Below, one piece after another: positions 13,026 through 25,264 of a stretch of DNA of 64,000 bases. Where the stretch lies: the NCBI RefSeq assembly GCF_024586455.1, contig NC_065919.1, positions 34,758,839 to 34,822,838 on the forward strand, written 5' to 3'. Source of the stretch: Bactrocera neohumeralis. Lineage: Eukaryota > Arthropoda > Insecta > Diptera > Tephritidae. The position numbers were made by a program, and so were the translations under genes. The notes beneath the pieces were generated by a model that was not told the origin of the DNA, did no database searches, and saw only the letters and a list, made by a program, of their open reading frames with translations. Within the stretch, counting starts at the first letter, position 1. Every line of letters starts with the position of its first letter.

Positions 13026-13125
13026 TTGATTGGAGTTGCTCATTTGTCGGAACTGCCGATATCTAACCACTATAGCATATAAAATCCACACAAACTCAAC
13101 GATCAGAACAAATATGCAACGTTAT
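13026..13125 (+). mobile_element. HINE group A fragment
   Basis: About 100 bp match the internal block of the 2943-3468 element, including GCTCATTTGTCGGAAC and CCGATATC followed by AACTCAACGATCAGAA. It lies directly before a minus-strand HINE. Confidence 0.55.
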
Positions 13126-13194
13126 TAGAAAAACACGATCTCTCAATTTTATTAAGATATCTCCCACATATACTGTAAATGTTACCCGGAAGCT

Positions 13195-14146
13195 CGAAAA
13201 TTGTTCTATACCTATATGGAGGGTCAGGAAAGTATTGACCTTATTCAGCCGATTTTTGACATTTTTACATTATATCTCACACATTGACCGATATTCCCGG
13301 TAAAAGTCAACTTGAACAGTTTTGGTTCAATTTGGACAATTTTTGTGGAATTTTTTTAAATCAAATGAAATTTAAAAATTTTGGTCAGATTTCGCTCAGT
13401 TATGCACCGTACTATAGGTATGTTAGAAGAATGTTAAATTATGAATTTGGTGGAAATCTGTAGATGAATTCCTAAGACATGTGTATTCACCTATGGGAGG
13501 ACAGTGCCACATCCATTGTCCAACTTTGACCCAGGCTTCTTTAAAGTCTTCCCATACCCTCTCAGGGGTAAAGTTTAACGTCTCTGTAGCTTTTACGTAA
13601 CGTGATATGGGTTATATGAGTAATTGAAGGGGTTACTTTACATTTCATCCATTTTAATAGTGGCGGTAGAAATTTTGATAATATTTCCAATAACACGTTT
13701 GGTTATTTTATCTTTAGTGTACAGTAAACAAATTAGAGTGCAGGGCTACGCCCAATTTTTAAAAACTTCAGCCTACAGGCGCCTTGCTGCTGCGATATTC
13801 TGTATGAATTACAGTTCTATATCTCAATTTAGTGCTTAGTTATGGTTAAATGGCGTTTTATGTGAGCAGAAGTAGTCCGATTACGCCCATTAATGAACTC
13901 GTCTTCGGTCCTTTACCAGGAAATACTTGTACCAAGCCTCTTCAAGATATATTAATTTTTATTCAAGTTATCGTTTGTACAGACGGATAGACAGTCACTC
14001 AGATTTCAAATCATCTCATCATACCGATCATTTATACATATGTATATAAATATAACCCTATATCCAACTCGATTATTTTGAGGTGACACAAACAACCGTT
14101 AGGAGAACAAAACTATTCTATTCTCTAGCAACATGTTGCAAAAGTT
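13195..14146 (-). mobile_element. HINE, minus strand, 3' end missing
   Basis: Internal blocks (ATATCTCACACATTGACCGA near 13275, the 'CCCATACCCTCTCAGG' region, 'CTCAATTTAGTGCTTAGTTA' near 13825) match the minus-strand copies at 50.8 and 61.6 kb. The 5' end of the element is at the right, with AGCAACATGTTGCAAAAG. The hairpin end is not present at the left. Confidence 0.65.
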
Positions 14147-14149
14147 TAA

Positions 14150-14815
14150 AACTCTCTTTGTCTTATGCACAGCACATATTGTCATTGCTAAAAATGTATT
14201 GACATCCATTCGCATGATACAGATAAGGTATGCCGTAATGAAATAAATCCATCAGAGCTTCAAAGAACTATAGGAGCACTTGGCTTTTGTCGAAGAATGG
14301 CTGACCCACTGGCAAAGAAATGTAAATAGCACGCTATATTTTCACAAATACGAAAAATTTGTTAGTGGATTAAAAGGAATTAATTCTTAATACTCCAAGG
14401 AAATGACAATGAAAATCTATTATACCTTTAACAGCAGAGTACTACCTGTACAACTATTGATTGATTTGTACTTAGTACAGAGAGAAATAAAAATATTCAA
14501 GATCTTGATATTCGTATGTTTAAGAAAGAATAAGAGGAGATCAGAAAGAAGTGTGAACTTACACTCCGAGATCATTCAAATCCCTTAGAAAATACTATTC
14601 TAAACCTCTCAGGGTCCTCTCGCCCAATACACCCTAAATAGCGATTTTCGACACTCATGACCGTATACCGTTTATGTTAGTCAATATGTAATGATCATTA
14701 CAATTTTTTAGTAATGAAAGTAAGTGAGCCTATTACTTATAATATAAAATGAGATATTAAGACACCATTTAATTTTTACAAACAATTTTAACATTATGTT
14801 TTTTTCAAAACCTTG
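14150..14815. other. Spacer with no recognised feature
   Basis: No recognisable motifs or repeats. It lies between the 5' end of one HINE and an isolated 3' end of another. Confidence 0.35.
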
Positions 14816-14817
14816 AT

Positions 14818-14883
14818 GTATTTTCCAGTGTGATAGTATAAAGTGTTTGGTGACATCCAAACTTAAGCCTTCCCTTCTTGTTT
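14818..14883 (+). mobile_element. HINE 3'-terminal fragment
   Basis: The segment GATAGTATAAAGTG, the hairpin GTTTGGTGACATCCAAAC and the run into TTCCCTTCTTGTTTCT are the 3' end of a plus-strand HINE. The rest of the element is not recognisable upstream. Confidence 0.6.
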
Positions 14884-14889
14884 CTCTTA

Positions 14890-15550
14890 TATTTGTTGCA
14901 TATTTGATTAACGTCTATTGGAACAGCAACAGAAACAATAAATTCAGGCCATATAATATAGAACATACAACAGTTGACCAAATAAACTATTGTATCGACG
15001 GTTACAAACCAACAAATACTACAGATGTACTTTTATCTATGTATGCATATGTAATTATACATGCAAACGCATACATTCAAACACTTACATATGTATATAC
15101 CAGAACACATTGAGAGTTAATTTTGCAATTGTATTTCAATATCAATAAATTTACAAATTCGACGTGAAATATGAGTACAAGGTTTGATGCTACTTCGGTA
15201 GCAGTTTGTTTGTTCCTAAATAGATGATGGCACTATATTGTAGTTATATTTGCTAAATATTCATTGAAGAGAGAAAGAGCCAGATCACAGGTTATAGACT
15301 GTACTAATATGGCATTCTATTGTATGTATATAAGGGCGGTTTGAACTTTGTGAAAACTGTTTATGGCTTATATAGAGCTTTATCCAAAAACATTGTATCA
15401 CCCTAACATATGCCTTTTACAAAAATATTCAAATTGATGGTTGATGAACCATCCCTTATATGCATATATAGAACTGAAATGTAATTAAATTTTGCTTTAG
15501 ATAATATATACATACATACATATATATGTTTATTAGAGCGGGTTTATCTA
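14890..15550. other. Spacer with no recognised feature
   Basis: AT-rich, with a TACATACATACATATATATG microsatellite near 15510. Nothing else is recognised. Confidence 0.35.
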
Positions 15551-15553
15551 CAG

Positions 15554-15688
15554 GGAGCCAAAAAGTGCAAACATCGTGTATGCAGAAAATGTTTTACTGA
15601 TCACTCTGACCAACTTTGCCTAAGAGACTATGGGTCTAAAAAAGATTTCGAGCCAGCGATTTTTAAGGCGAAAGTTTTTAGGGATTAA
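15554..15688 (+). pseudogene. Cysteine-rich fragment, possibly piggyBac-like C-terminus
   Basis: After the acceptor-like TTTATCTACAG an open frame gives GAKKCKHRVCRKCFTDHSDQ, then LCLRDYG and about 20 more residues to a stop. The C-x4-C-x2-C-x4-H-x4-C spacing resembles the C-terminal zinc-binding module of piggyBac-type transposases. No catalytic domain, TTAA site or terminal repeat was found nearby, so the assignment is tentative. It could instead be a terminal exon fragment of another zinc-binding protein. Confidence 0.3.
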
Positions 15689-15689
15689 C

Positions 15690-16845
15690 AATAATACTGA
15701 CGTATTTGTTATTAGGAGGGTGATGGCTGAAAGGGCACTTTAGTCACCTTCTTTTAGTGAATGAGTTAAGTGAAAACTTGTTGCAACATAACTTTATGAA
15801 TTTAGCCAAAACCACATATTTCGTATTTAATGGTAAATTTCTGTGTGCAAGATAACTAAAATAAGATCTTGCTACATTGTACGAGCAGATTCAAGTGCCC
15901 ATTATGGCAGATCTCACTTTCAACACAGTTCTAATTTATATACCATTTAAGGGTTGCGATAACATTCCAGTGCTGTCTCTTTCTATCTACTTCGTTTTCG
16001 ACTTAAGGTCTATGCTCGTTCTTTTCCAATACTTTCACCATTCGACTCAGCCGACTAGCCTATGCGTGAAACTGTAAAAAATGCACATCTATGAGCAAAT
16101 AAGTTTTTTAATTAAAGAACAATAAAACATTTTTTGTTCACGTCACTTATTTTAGAAAAACGATGTGGTTTAACGAATAATCTCCCACATTTCGAAACCT
16201 TCACGGTTTACGGAAGGCATATTACCAACTTGAGGACGATTTTTATTTGGCATTAGAAGAGAACTTTTCTAAATTGGGATGATGATAAAGAAAAACTATG
16301 TGCTTTAATTATTATTGCGTTTCCACCGATTCTGAGCATTTGATTATGTATTAGAGATATACCAAAATTAATCAAATTAATATATTGAATCAAGCTAAAC
16401 GTATTTTAACGCCCTATAAAATATAATTTTAGCAATTATACAGTCTTTTCGTATGCAAAACTTAAAACTTTTATTATACTTCTACTCTAGCAACCTGTAA
16501 AAATAATTTTGTTCACCTAGCAGATGTTTGTAATTTAAATTAAAAAAGATAAATATAAATTTATATATAAATGACTATATGCCCACTTTACTTTTGCTTA
16601 TTTAAGCGATAATTTCAGTAAAAAGAAAAATAATTTCAGCGAAGAAGTTTCGTACCCTTAAATATTGGGAGTTTGGTATTTCAAATGGGTGGAATAGGGT
16701 AATTGCTACACTTTCAAAATGCATATAAAAAATTATAAGGGGCTAAAAATAAGCTGGAAATTAAGATACAAAACTCTTATTTGGGGCACTACAGAATGAA
16801 TTTTTTAAATAAATTGTTTTACAGTGAAAATATGCGAAATAAAAC
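15690..16845. other. Spacer; one short coding-like patch
   Basis: Near 16190-16285 a plus-strand frame gives FRNLHGLRKAYYQLEDDFYL and ends in two stops. The composition is protein-like but I do not recognise it. The remainder has no visible feature. Confidence 0.3.
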
Positions 16846-16849
16846 AACG

Positions 16850-17010
16850 CCGACTTTCTTTCATAAATTTTATTCTGAATTTTGTGGAGCATGTAACGAC
16901 GTGTCCAGCGGGAAACCGTTCGCAAAATCTTGCGTAGGAAACGAGAAGCGTCTAATTACAGCGCGATTATGCGTAAATAGGAATGGCTCCAATAAACTGA
17001 TGACTCAATG
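16850..17010 (+). pseudogene. Possible pogo/Tigger-like transposase scrap
   Basis: Inside a 140-codon open frame (16781-17203) the stretch GNEKRLITARLCVNRNGSNK resembles the KERVTVLLCANATGSDKL block that precedes the second strand of the DDE domain in pogo/Tigger/CENP-B-type transposases. The flanking residues do not fit the family and no second motif is visible. The frame as a whole is not a credible gene. Confidence 0.3.
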
Positions 17011-17399
17011 CGAAATGACTTCATTTTCGGCAAGAAAGACGAAAGCAGCACTTTGCCTGCTTTTAACTAAATACTTCTTTTTCAAAATTAGATTTTTCAT
17101 TTTCATTTCGGCATTTCGAGCAAGATACTCTAGACAAAATCAAACAATGCGTGCGATGCGGCGACGTCGAAATAAAAACATTTGCAAACATATCGCACAC
17201 TAACTAAAAATGAGCTACAACTCGAAAATTTTCAAAATATTTTTTTATTCCATATATCAATTTGTAATACACTTATATTTCTTAACTGGAAAATCAACGT
17301 TAGGTCTACTTTTGTTTTAAATGCGTCGTTTGCCTATCTTATCAACTAAAGAGTACTACGAGCTTTGTTCAAAACGTAGGTCAAATTTTGTATTTCTTC

Positions 17400-18290
17400 A
17401 GAAAGTGATTATTTATTTATGAATATCTAGTTTGTCCTCTTCAAAGTACATAATTACCCCCAGATATACTGCACTTCTGCCAGCAATTTTTCGAATCCTC
17501 AAAACAGTCTTTATCTCCGAAACAAAGAGTTACATGAGGGGGAATACCGTCGCTGCGGCATCTTTAATGTGTTGATTATATCCAAAACAACTCGTGCAAG
17601 CAACGATGCTTGAGCAGTGGCGTTATCATAGTAGTGTAAAAGCCAATCTTCATTCTTCCACAAATCTAAGTATTTCTGGCAGATTGCTTCGCGCAAATTG
17701 CACATATGTATCTTCATTTAATATTCATTATTGGATCTACGAACCTTTGAAAATAATGTGACGCCTCTGCAATCGAAAAAAAACTTTTAGGAAAATCTTC
17801 ACTTTCGACCTAACCAGGCGGCAGCTTCCATTGCGATGATTGAGCTTTGGCTTCACGTCATAACCAAAAACACACGATTCGTCATTAGTTACGAGTCCAA
17901 CATCTCCTGAGCAGTGCCAACGCGATGCTATCTAAAGTAAGCAATTTTTGCACAAACTTCGCAGCGACCCCAATCATATCCAAATCATTTGTTAAAATCT
18001 AATGATACGAGCTAATCGATATGTTTAGTTCCTTGGTAATTTCTCTAATGGAAGATTGGACAATACTTTTTTCTTCATTTTACTAATGTTTTCGCTCGGG
18101 CGTTCGGCACGCTCTTCGTGGTTCACATCTGTTCGACCCCCTGAGATCATTTTGTAGCCCCGATAAATGTTGTTTCTGTTCAAGGTAGCTTCGCCATAAG
18201 CCACAATTAACATTCGGAATGCCTCCGCGAACTTAATTTTGTTTTTCACATAAAATTTTATTCACATTTTCTCATTCATTTTTTGGACAC
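17400..18290 (-). pseudogene. Decayed mariner transposase
   Basis: Read on the minus strand in order, the pieces match a mariner transposase. The N-terminal HTH part contains EAFRMLIVAYGEATLNRNN and GRTDVNHEERAERPSEN (18249-18090). A block with NDESCVFGYDVKPK (about 17900) holds the first catalytic aspartate. LREAICQKYLDLWKNEDW followed by HYYDNATAQ (17690-17600) holds the second. MPQRRYSPSCNSLF corresponds to YSPDLAPCDFF with the third aspartate region damaged. A C-terminal scrap lies near 17430-17490. Several frameshifts separate the pieces, so it is dead. Terminal inverted repeats were not identified and the borders are approximate. Confidence 0.8.
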
Positions 18291-18961
18291 GCAAGACGAT
18301 CCAAAACGCGTCCAAGCAAAACAGCTATCAAAAATTAGCTATACTGCATTGAAAATGGCCGCCCTTGTCAGCATAAGTAAGACATATGAGTACCAACATA
18401 ACAATCGATAATCGAATAAATCGTAAATTGTCTGCTGTATTCTGCGAAGGTGACTCTATTTATATGAAAAAATGTGAGTTTAAGCATCTGTATTATTTAA
18501 AATGTGTAATGTTTAATGAAATAATTGTGATTACCACAGTGCGATTCGATGACTTAACTCTTAATTTCTCTGTTAAACACTATAATCAATCATATTTGAG
18601 TAAGACGCTCTTCAAAGAAGATATTATAAATTATGAACGACGATTTGACTGTAAAATTTCAATATTTTTCACAAGAACTGTTTTTTACTATTGTCATTTT
18701 TCGATTTGTGACTGTGATCAAATTAAAAGGGAATTTTCAATTTATACTTCGCACGTTTTTCGAATAGGTAAATGTTTTTTCCTGTAAGTTGGTAATACTG
18801 TTGGTGATATCTATGCTAAATTTTAGGTCAAGATACTAGTTAGTATTTTAGATACGCGTCGTTTTATGAGGCTCTAAAAGTTAATTTTTCGATCTTTACT
18901 ATGTCTGAGTTTATTGAATTTATTGAAGTGCGAAAATGCACCACCTCATACTGCATTGGGT

Positions 18962-19300
18962 CTTCTTCTTCTTAATTGGCGTAGACACCGCTTACGCGAT
19001 TATAGCCGAGTTAACAACAGCGCGCCAGTCGTTTCTTCTTTTCGCTACGTGGCGCCAATTGGATATTCCAAGCGAAGCCAGGTCCTTCTCCACTTGGTCC
19101 TTCCAACGGAGTGGAGGTCTTCCTCTTCCTCTGCTTCCCCCGGCGGGTACTGCGTCGAATACTTTCAGAGCTGGAGTGTTTTCATCCATTCGGACAACAT
19201 GACCTAGCGAGCGTAGCCGCTGTCTTTTAATTCGCTGAACTATGTCAATGTCTCGGTATCTATCCCATCCCGCTCGTGTAGTGGATTGCATTGGTTACTC
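18962..19300 (-). mobile_element. LINE 3' tail (copy 2 of 4), longest
   Basis: The minus strand encodes an open stretch of about 99 codons that includes QRLRSLGHVVRMDENTPA, GRGRPPLRWKDQVEKDLASL and GISNWRHVAKRRNDW, ending SAIIA. The LGHVxRM and RGRPxxRWxDxVExDL pattern is the conserved C-terminus of endonuclease-reverse transcriptase polyproteins of insect non-LTR elements. The LINE 3' end, with its AAGAAGAAG tail, faces left. The upstream 5' part is missing: at 19300 the sequence changes abruptly to a plus-strand mariner C-terminus. Confidence 0.7.
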
Positions 19301-19309
19301 ATGATCATT

Positions 19310-19595
19310 TCGCCACATTTTCAACTAATATCGTGTCGCAACCATCGCATTCGCCTGATTTAACTTCGTGTAACTTCTGGCTATTCAGCAAATTCACATG
19401 ACCACTCCGAAGACACCGTTTTGGCTCAATTAAGGGTATAAAAGCTGAATCGAAAAAGGGTCTGATGGCCATCACGACGGAGGATTTTTCCAAGTGCTAT
19501 GATGTCTGGAAAATTCGTTGACATAAGTGTATTGTAGCGGGAGGGGATTACTGTGAAGCAGATGAAATGGACAAAATTCACCTTTCTATTTGATT
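19310..19595 (+). pseudogene. Mariner transposase C-terminal fragment
   Basis: The plus strand encodes SQPSHSPDLTSCNFWLFSKF, then HRFGSIKGIKAESKKGLMAI and KCIVAGGDYCEADE, with one stop. This is the third catalytic aspartate block (YSPDLAPCDFxLF) and the C-terminal WxKCIxxGGDYFEGD end of mariner transposases. The N-terminal two thirds are absent, so this is a different and more truncated copy than the 17.4-18.3 kb element, which lies on the opposite strand. Confidence 0.75.
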
Positions 19596-19599
19596 TATC

Positions 19600-20730
19600 A
19601 AAATTTTATAACAAGTGTCCACGCTGGACACTGCGAAGTTATAAGTATTTTAGACCCATGTTGCCAAAAGTTATTTAAACCTGGCGTATTTACATAAACG
19701 CGATCTGATGTATTTAAAATTTTTAAAATTATAAGAATAGTGGGTGAGAATCTATAAATGCGAAAAAAAATAAATGATATTTGGAGCGAACGGAATTTTA
19801 AATATGTACGCAATAAGCGGATAAAAATTTATATTTAAATTATATTTTTTTTGCGCTGAGAACGAAGACTTACTCATGATCGACGTAGTTATAGCGATGG
19901 TGGGAATACAACCCGAAGTTGGATTGTTGTGGAAAAAATGATCGGCAATAATAATAATAATGTTATTCACTAAAAATTTGAAAGCAGTAATTTATATGTA
20001 CACATCATAAAGCATACAAAAACGAGTTCTGGCTTACAGAACTCAAGCTGCAATACAAAACGTTGCCAATTACGAATAAAATACAACATATATGAATACT
20101 TCTTAAATATACAATGTTTCATTATGATATACAAGACTTTCTGATATTCCTAAAGACGAGTGTCGAGAAGCGAAACTTTTTGGGAAAGGCATATAAAAAT
20201 ACCATATGCTTGCGTTGTGTCGTATTGGTTATTATGACAGTCTACCTGTATGTACGGCCATGCAAAATAGCGAATTGTCTGCTGATTTCGCTTCATTAAT
20301 CCACCTTGTTCATTTTTTATTGTCAAAGAAACATTTGAGATGTTTATGCCGCTAATCATGCAAGTGATATCAACAACAACTTCGGGTGTCATAATCTCTG
20401 CAAAACTCGGGCAGGTAGAATACTAGTAACAGCAAGCAAACTGGGTAATAAGTTCACTAACTTTTCATATCAACTGACTCTACTTTGAATTATATTATGC
20501 TAAAAGACGTCTGATTGTAATGAAAAACATATGACTAAATTAAATTAAATAAATAAGTAATTAAATAAACTAAAGGACATAAAAGTAAGTTTACGGTGAT
20601 GATGTATTCATAGTCATGGAGATCAATCAACCCTAAACATTTTGCCAAACTAGAGCTTTGCGCGATAAATATATTAAAAAAAAAGCATATTATTATAATA
20701 TACATATTAAATTAAGTTAATATAATTAAT
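19600..20730. other. Spacer with no recognised feature
   Basis: The open frames here are short and overlap on both strands without family resemblance. No terminal repeats were seen. Confidence 0.35.
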
Positions 20731-21328
20731 AAGTAAAAAGGGGCTAAGTTCGGGTATAACCAAATATCTTATACTCTTGTTACGTTATATTCAGTTATAA
20801 TCAAATTAATTTAAATTTATTATCTAAAATTGTGTTATATGGCAAGTAGGCGTGGTTGTTGTCTGATTTCCCTAACTTTGACATTAAAATAGCAGTATAA
20901 TATTATGTACCTAATTTGGTTGAAATCGGTCGAGCAGGTCCCGAGGTTAACGCCCACTCAAAAATTTTAACCCGTAGTGTCCATTACTACTGCGATCCAC
21001 TTTGCCAAAGAACAGTTCTTATCTTAATTTAGTTCATAGTTTTTGAAATTTATTGGTTTTCATTTATAGCGTCCTGGGGGCGTGAAAGAAGTCCGAATAC
21101 GCCTATCTACGAACTAGTCCTACATTTTTTGCCAAGGAACATTTACCATGTTCCATTATTCTACCTCAATTTTTAATCAAGTCATCTCTTGCACGGACAA
21201 ACCGTCCCTCGGATTTCAATTCGTTTCGTAATTTTTATCATTTATATATGTATATATATTTACAACTCGAAATCTATCTCGATGAATACAACTATAAACT
21301 CTGTGGCAACATGTTGGAAGGGTATAAT
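20731..21328 (-). mobile_element. HINE, minus strand, shortened
   Basis: The left end reads AAGTAAAAAGGGGCTAAG, followed by TTCGGGTATAACC and ATCTTATACTCTTGTTACG, the reverse complement of a HINE 3' end. The right end has GGCAACATGTTGGAAGGG before TATAATA, the 5' palindrome. At about 600 bp it is internally deleted compared with the 1070-bp copies. Confidence 0.7.
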
Positions 21329-21329
21329 A

Positions 21330-22414
21330 GATATCCGTATTCCTCAAATTTTAATAATAATATAATTTATTGAAGCGCACTTATGTTACTAACAGGACCC
21401 TAAAAATATTTTGCACAGTTTTGTGGTTTAAAAAAGTTTCATTATGTTAACTAAAATTTTTGATTATTTTTATATCCCACGTTTTCATCATACTTTCGTT
21501 GCGCATATACTATTATGCATTTATAAGACGTTTAAACGATCAATGGACTGTGCGTAGTAAATTTTACCAATAACAGCTCACTATCGCTTACAACTATACG
21601 ATTCTCCGTTGACCCACTGTTCACGTTTCAAGTGTCATTTCTTACTGCTATTTTCGTTTTCTGTGCAACTTCACAATGCTTTTTAAATAAACAAGCGCCT
21701 GCAGAATAGCAGCAGCAAATGAGGCGCAAAAGGTAGAAAAGTCGACTTAGGCTTAGGGTAACAGAAATATTTATGAAATTTTTACGCGTACGACTTGGAG
21801 TGACATTCTGCTGAACACAATGCGACACTTCGTGTGGCTGTTACGAATCCGCGTTCATGTCACTTTCGTTGACATTTTACCCACGTTGCCAATAGCGATG
21901 GTGTCAGCGAAACATGCTTTGTAACAACAACAATTCACATACATAATTGTCAGTAAGAATATCACAACTAGCGATGACAACGTCTACATACACTATTATT
22001 AAAAATGTAAGTTTTAAGCTGTGCCGCATCCGAATCTTTTACACTTTTGCAATTTGTATATGTCAAAAGCTTCAAATTATAGAGAAATTTGACATGTAAA
22101 TGCAACATTATATACATATATTATTATACGACATGGTATCCCGATTGCTATTCTAAATTGATTCTATTAAATGCACAATATTAAGCCAGGCAGACAGATG
22201 GAAATTACATATATGTATATACTCCTCCGTATTTTTATTTGGTCTAGAGGTAGGTGTTAACATAAAACATTGTATTAGAAGTAGCATTCTCATTTGATAT
22301 TATTGGAAAATCTATCTCAGTGAACAAACCTATTGTGTTGAATATTTGGAGTCTATCGGTGAGGTCATTATGGATATTTTTACAGTTCTTTGTCGCAAAT
22401 TTTAAGTTTCTTAA
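21330..22414. other. Spacer with no recognised feature
   Basis: I see no gene or transposon signature. A moderately GC-rich patch lies at 21600-21950. Confidence 0.35.
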
Positions 22415-23644
22415 AGGGTGCCGGTGGTCTAGAACCCTCAAATTAATAGCACAAACAGTGGAGAACGTAGAATCGTGGCCCGACTTAGCTGATACGACCT
22501 ATCTCATAGGCGCGCAATGTAAGTGAACAGTGAAAAACGCTACTCCCTTCTCTCTTTGACGTGGGATCACGGCATTTGGATTTGGTTGCCAATATCGATA
22601 TACTGTAGTAATTATCAACTTTTATAATTCAATCTGTTCAATATGTTTGAAATTTTCTTAAAATAACTCAAAATCAGAGTCGAATGCTATTATTTATAAA
22701 TATATAAACTATTTTTAATAGTTTGTTTTCAGTTTTGATATTTTATTTTATAAAAAATTGTAATTGAAACATAGATTTGTACAAAACTATATATGCGTAT
22801 TGAGAAATGGCAACATTGTTCAAATGAAAACAAACAAAGATGGCTGATTTCCGCGTTTTTACCACGGGCTCAACTGTTCACACATTTTGCACGCTAAGGA
22901 AGGAAAAGGAAGGAAGGGAGTAGCGTTTTTGACTGGTTCTGCTATAAGGGTGTTTTCTGGATTTTTTTTTTCAAGGTTTAAAAAAAGAGCAATCGATTTA
23001 AAATTTTTACAGTTTATTTATACACTTATGAAAAGTACAAAAATATTTTTTTGTTAAATAAAAAATTATTTTAACAATATTAAAAATGGCGTCCAAAAAA
23101 AGCTATCTTAAAAAATGACTTCCGGTGCCGTTGTTGATTTTGACTCTTCAGAACATCTGAAACATAAAAACCAAATAAATTATTAATCAGTAGGAGTTCA
23201 GCTATCGCTGGAACTACAACCAAAAAAAAAATTGAAAATTAAAAAAAATTCACGCTTTTGAAGTTCAGATTCTGAAAACAGCTACTTTTGGACCAATTTT
23301 AGAACGAAAAAAATCGAAGTTCTTAAAATTTAAATTTGATCGTAGTCCTAGCGATAGATATTGATCTTATAAACACCATATTAAAATTTCAAATGATTCG
23401 GTTTAATAGTTTTTTTTTTCATCAACGGCACGCCGAAAAAAGTAGTTTTGAGATAAATGACTTACAAAGCGTGCCTTCATTGAGCCCCTCGACCGCGCGC
23501 TACCTGCTAAAACGGCTGTAGAAGCTAAAATAATGTGAATATTCTTCCAAAAATTTTACAGTATATTCTTAAAGGACTATACTTTCGAACTATCAAACTA
23601 AAAAAAAAATCGATTTTTTTAAAATTCTAGACCACCGGGACCCC
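22415..23644. mobile_element. Non-autonomous TIR element, outer
   Basis: The left end GGGTGCCGGTGGTCTAGAAC is matched by GGGTCCCGGTGGTCTAGAAT read from the right. The terminal inverted repeats are therefore about 18 of 20 identical over some 1.2 kb. There is no transposase. I could not see a flanking target duplication, so the superfamily is open. A smaller inverted-repeat element (22528-22935) lies inside it. Confidence 0.55.
22528..22935. mobile_element. MITE-like TIR element, inner
   Basis: The left end CAGTGAAAAACGCTACTCCC is matched by CAGTCAAAAACGCTACTCCC read from the right, 408 bp apart. The CAGT start resembles hAT termini, but the flanking 8-mers do not match each other, so I leave the superfamily open. 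It is nested in the 22415-23644 element. Confidence 0.6.
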
Positions 23645-25260
23645 TGAGCACTGGATATGTCATGCTAACGGCTTTATTGGGAGAAGTATTGAAATATATA
23701 ACTAAAATGTTCGCATATAACTAAAATAAACTATAATCCTCAAATGCAGCTGACGGAAGAAATAAACTTAGAAAAATCTGCCACTTATAGAATTTAAAAT
23801 GCAATGAAATGCATATCAAAAATCGTGTTTTTGGGTTATGAAATGTGATTCTGTGAATATTGCCTAATCATACGCTGAAACGCACACCCACACTGAAATA
23901 CAAGAAAAAATAAACCTTGATTACCGCTACATCAAATCGGCCATAATAAATACTTTTCAAATATCAACTTTCGGCAAGTCAGTCGATTGGCAGGTTGTTA
24001 TCTTTGCTTTATCAATTGGTAAATAATATTTCAAATATTGCCATAGGATTATGAACATAGATATGTATGTATAGTTTTCGTAGTACACATTAGCACACTT
24101 TACACGTATAAACAGAAGAGAGCAGAAAAATAAATATTCAACATGAATGATAATTGTATCGGATAATAAGAATTAAGTTCTTTTATATTTCTGCAGGTTA
24201 ACACGCTTTCAAAATACGGATTCAGAATTTTGCGTAAATTAAGATTATTAAATCAATTATCAAAATCATAAGCCGATCACGGATTTCGAGTCCTTTGGCA
24301 TTCAGATTTTTGTTAAATTTCTGCTTTGAGCGTGCACAAGAATTTCCTTATTGTGACAATGTAAATATTGAATGAGTATTTCTCTTTGGTAACATTGTTC
24401 AGAGAACATCTCAGAGAAGTGCAATCGGCAAACTGGCCTGGCTGATCAAGCCGATTGCCATAAATCTTCGAAACATGACACTTTTGACAGTTCAAATAAA
24501 ATAAGGAATGTATTGTATAAAATTGTCGTACAAGTGGTAATGAATATATGTATAATAAAAGGGAATAAACCGAACAATTTATACAAAACATGTGATTTCG
24601 ACGTTCACGTTATCAAGTTTAACTTGCTTAAATTGATTATGAGTTCTAGGTAAAACTTTCAAATTGGTCCCTTCTCAAAACATCAGCCAGTGTCGTACCC
24701 GAATGTATTAAATGCTTAGCTACCACTTAGTGGGTCAAGGGCTTGGTTCCAGCTGAACAAATATGTACCTACATATGTATATGTAGGTATGTTGAGTAGT
24801 TTATGTGTATTATAACACCAGTAACCAATGCATAGACGGTGAAGTATTAATGATTCACGTTTATGGTACAAAATAATAATACTAAATTTTTGCGGAAGGT
24901 GTAAATTATTATATTCATAGCAGTTGGTATATGGTCTTTGATTGATTTTTCTTATATTTACCTCGAAACACGCTAATACATGGCTGCAGGAAAAATTATA
25001 AGTCACACAAAATTCCAAACTAATTAAATGTTTCTACATTGAATAATCGTTCGAAAATCCGTGTTATTTTTGATTTGCACGCGGTCATGCAGTTATTACT
25101 CTGAAGAGAACAATATACTATGATTATTCCAAATCCGCGCCAGCATTTTCCACATTGATATCGATCTACATAATTATTTTATAAGAACTTTATATGTATG
25201 TGCTAAATATTTTTGGTTAACGTGCTTAAATTTTAAATGAATATTTCTAATACATTACAG
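23645..25260. other. Spacer with no recognised feature
   Basis: Nothing recognised except a near-palindromic TACCTACATATG / TATGTAGGTA motif at about 24767-24790. Confidence 0.35.
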
Positions 25261-25264
25261 CCTT

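Noticed and set aside
16781..17203. 140-codon plus-strand open frame as a gene
   Set aside because: Only a 20-residue stretch resembles a transposase. The rest is AT-driven composition with no continuing family match, so it was reduced to a low-confidence scrap.
22320..22526. 68-codon plus-strand frame ending near an AAT|GTAAGTG donor
   Set aside because: The donor-like site lies at the border of the inner TIR element, and the frame spans the border of the outer one, so it is a chance frame across repeats.
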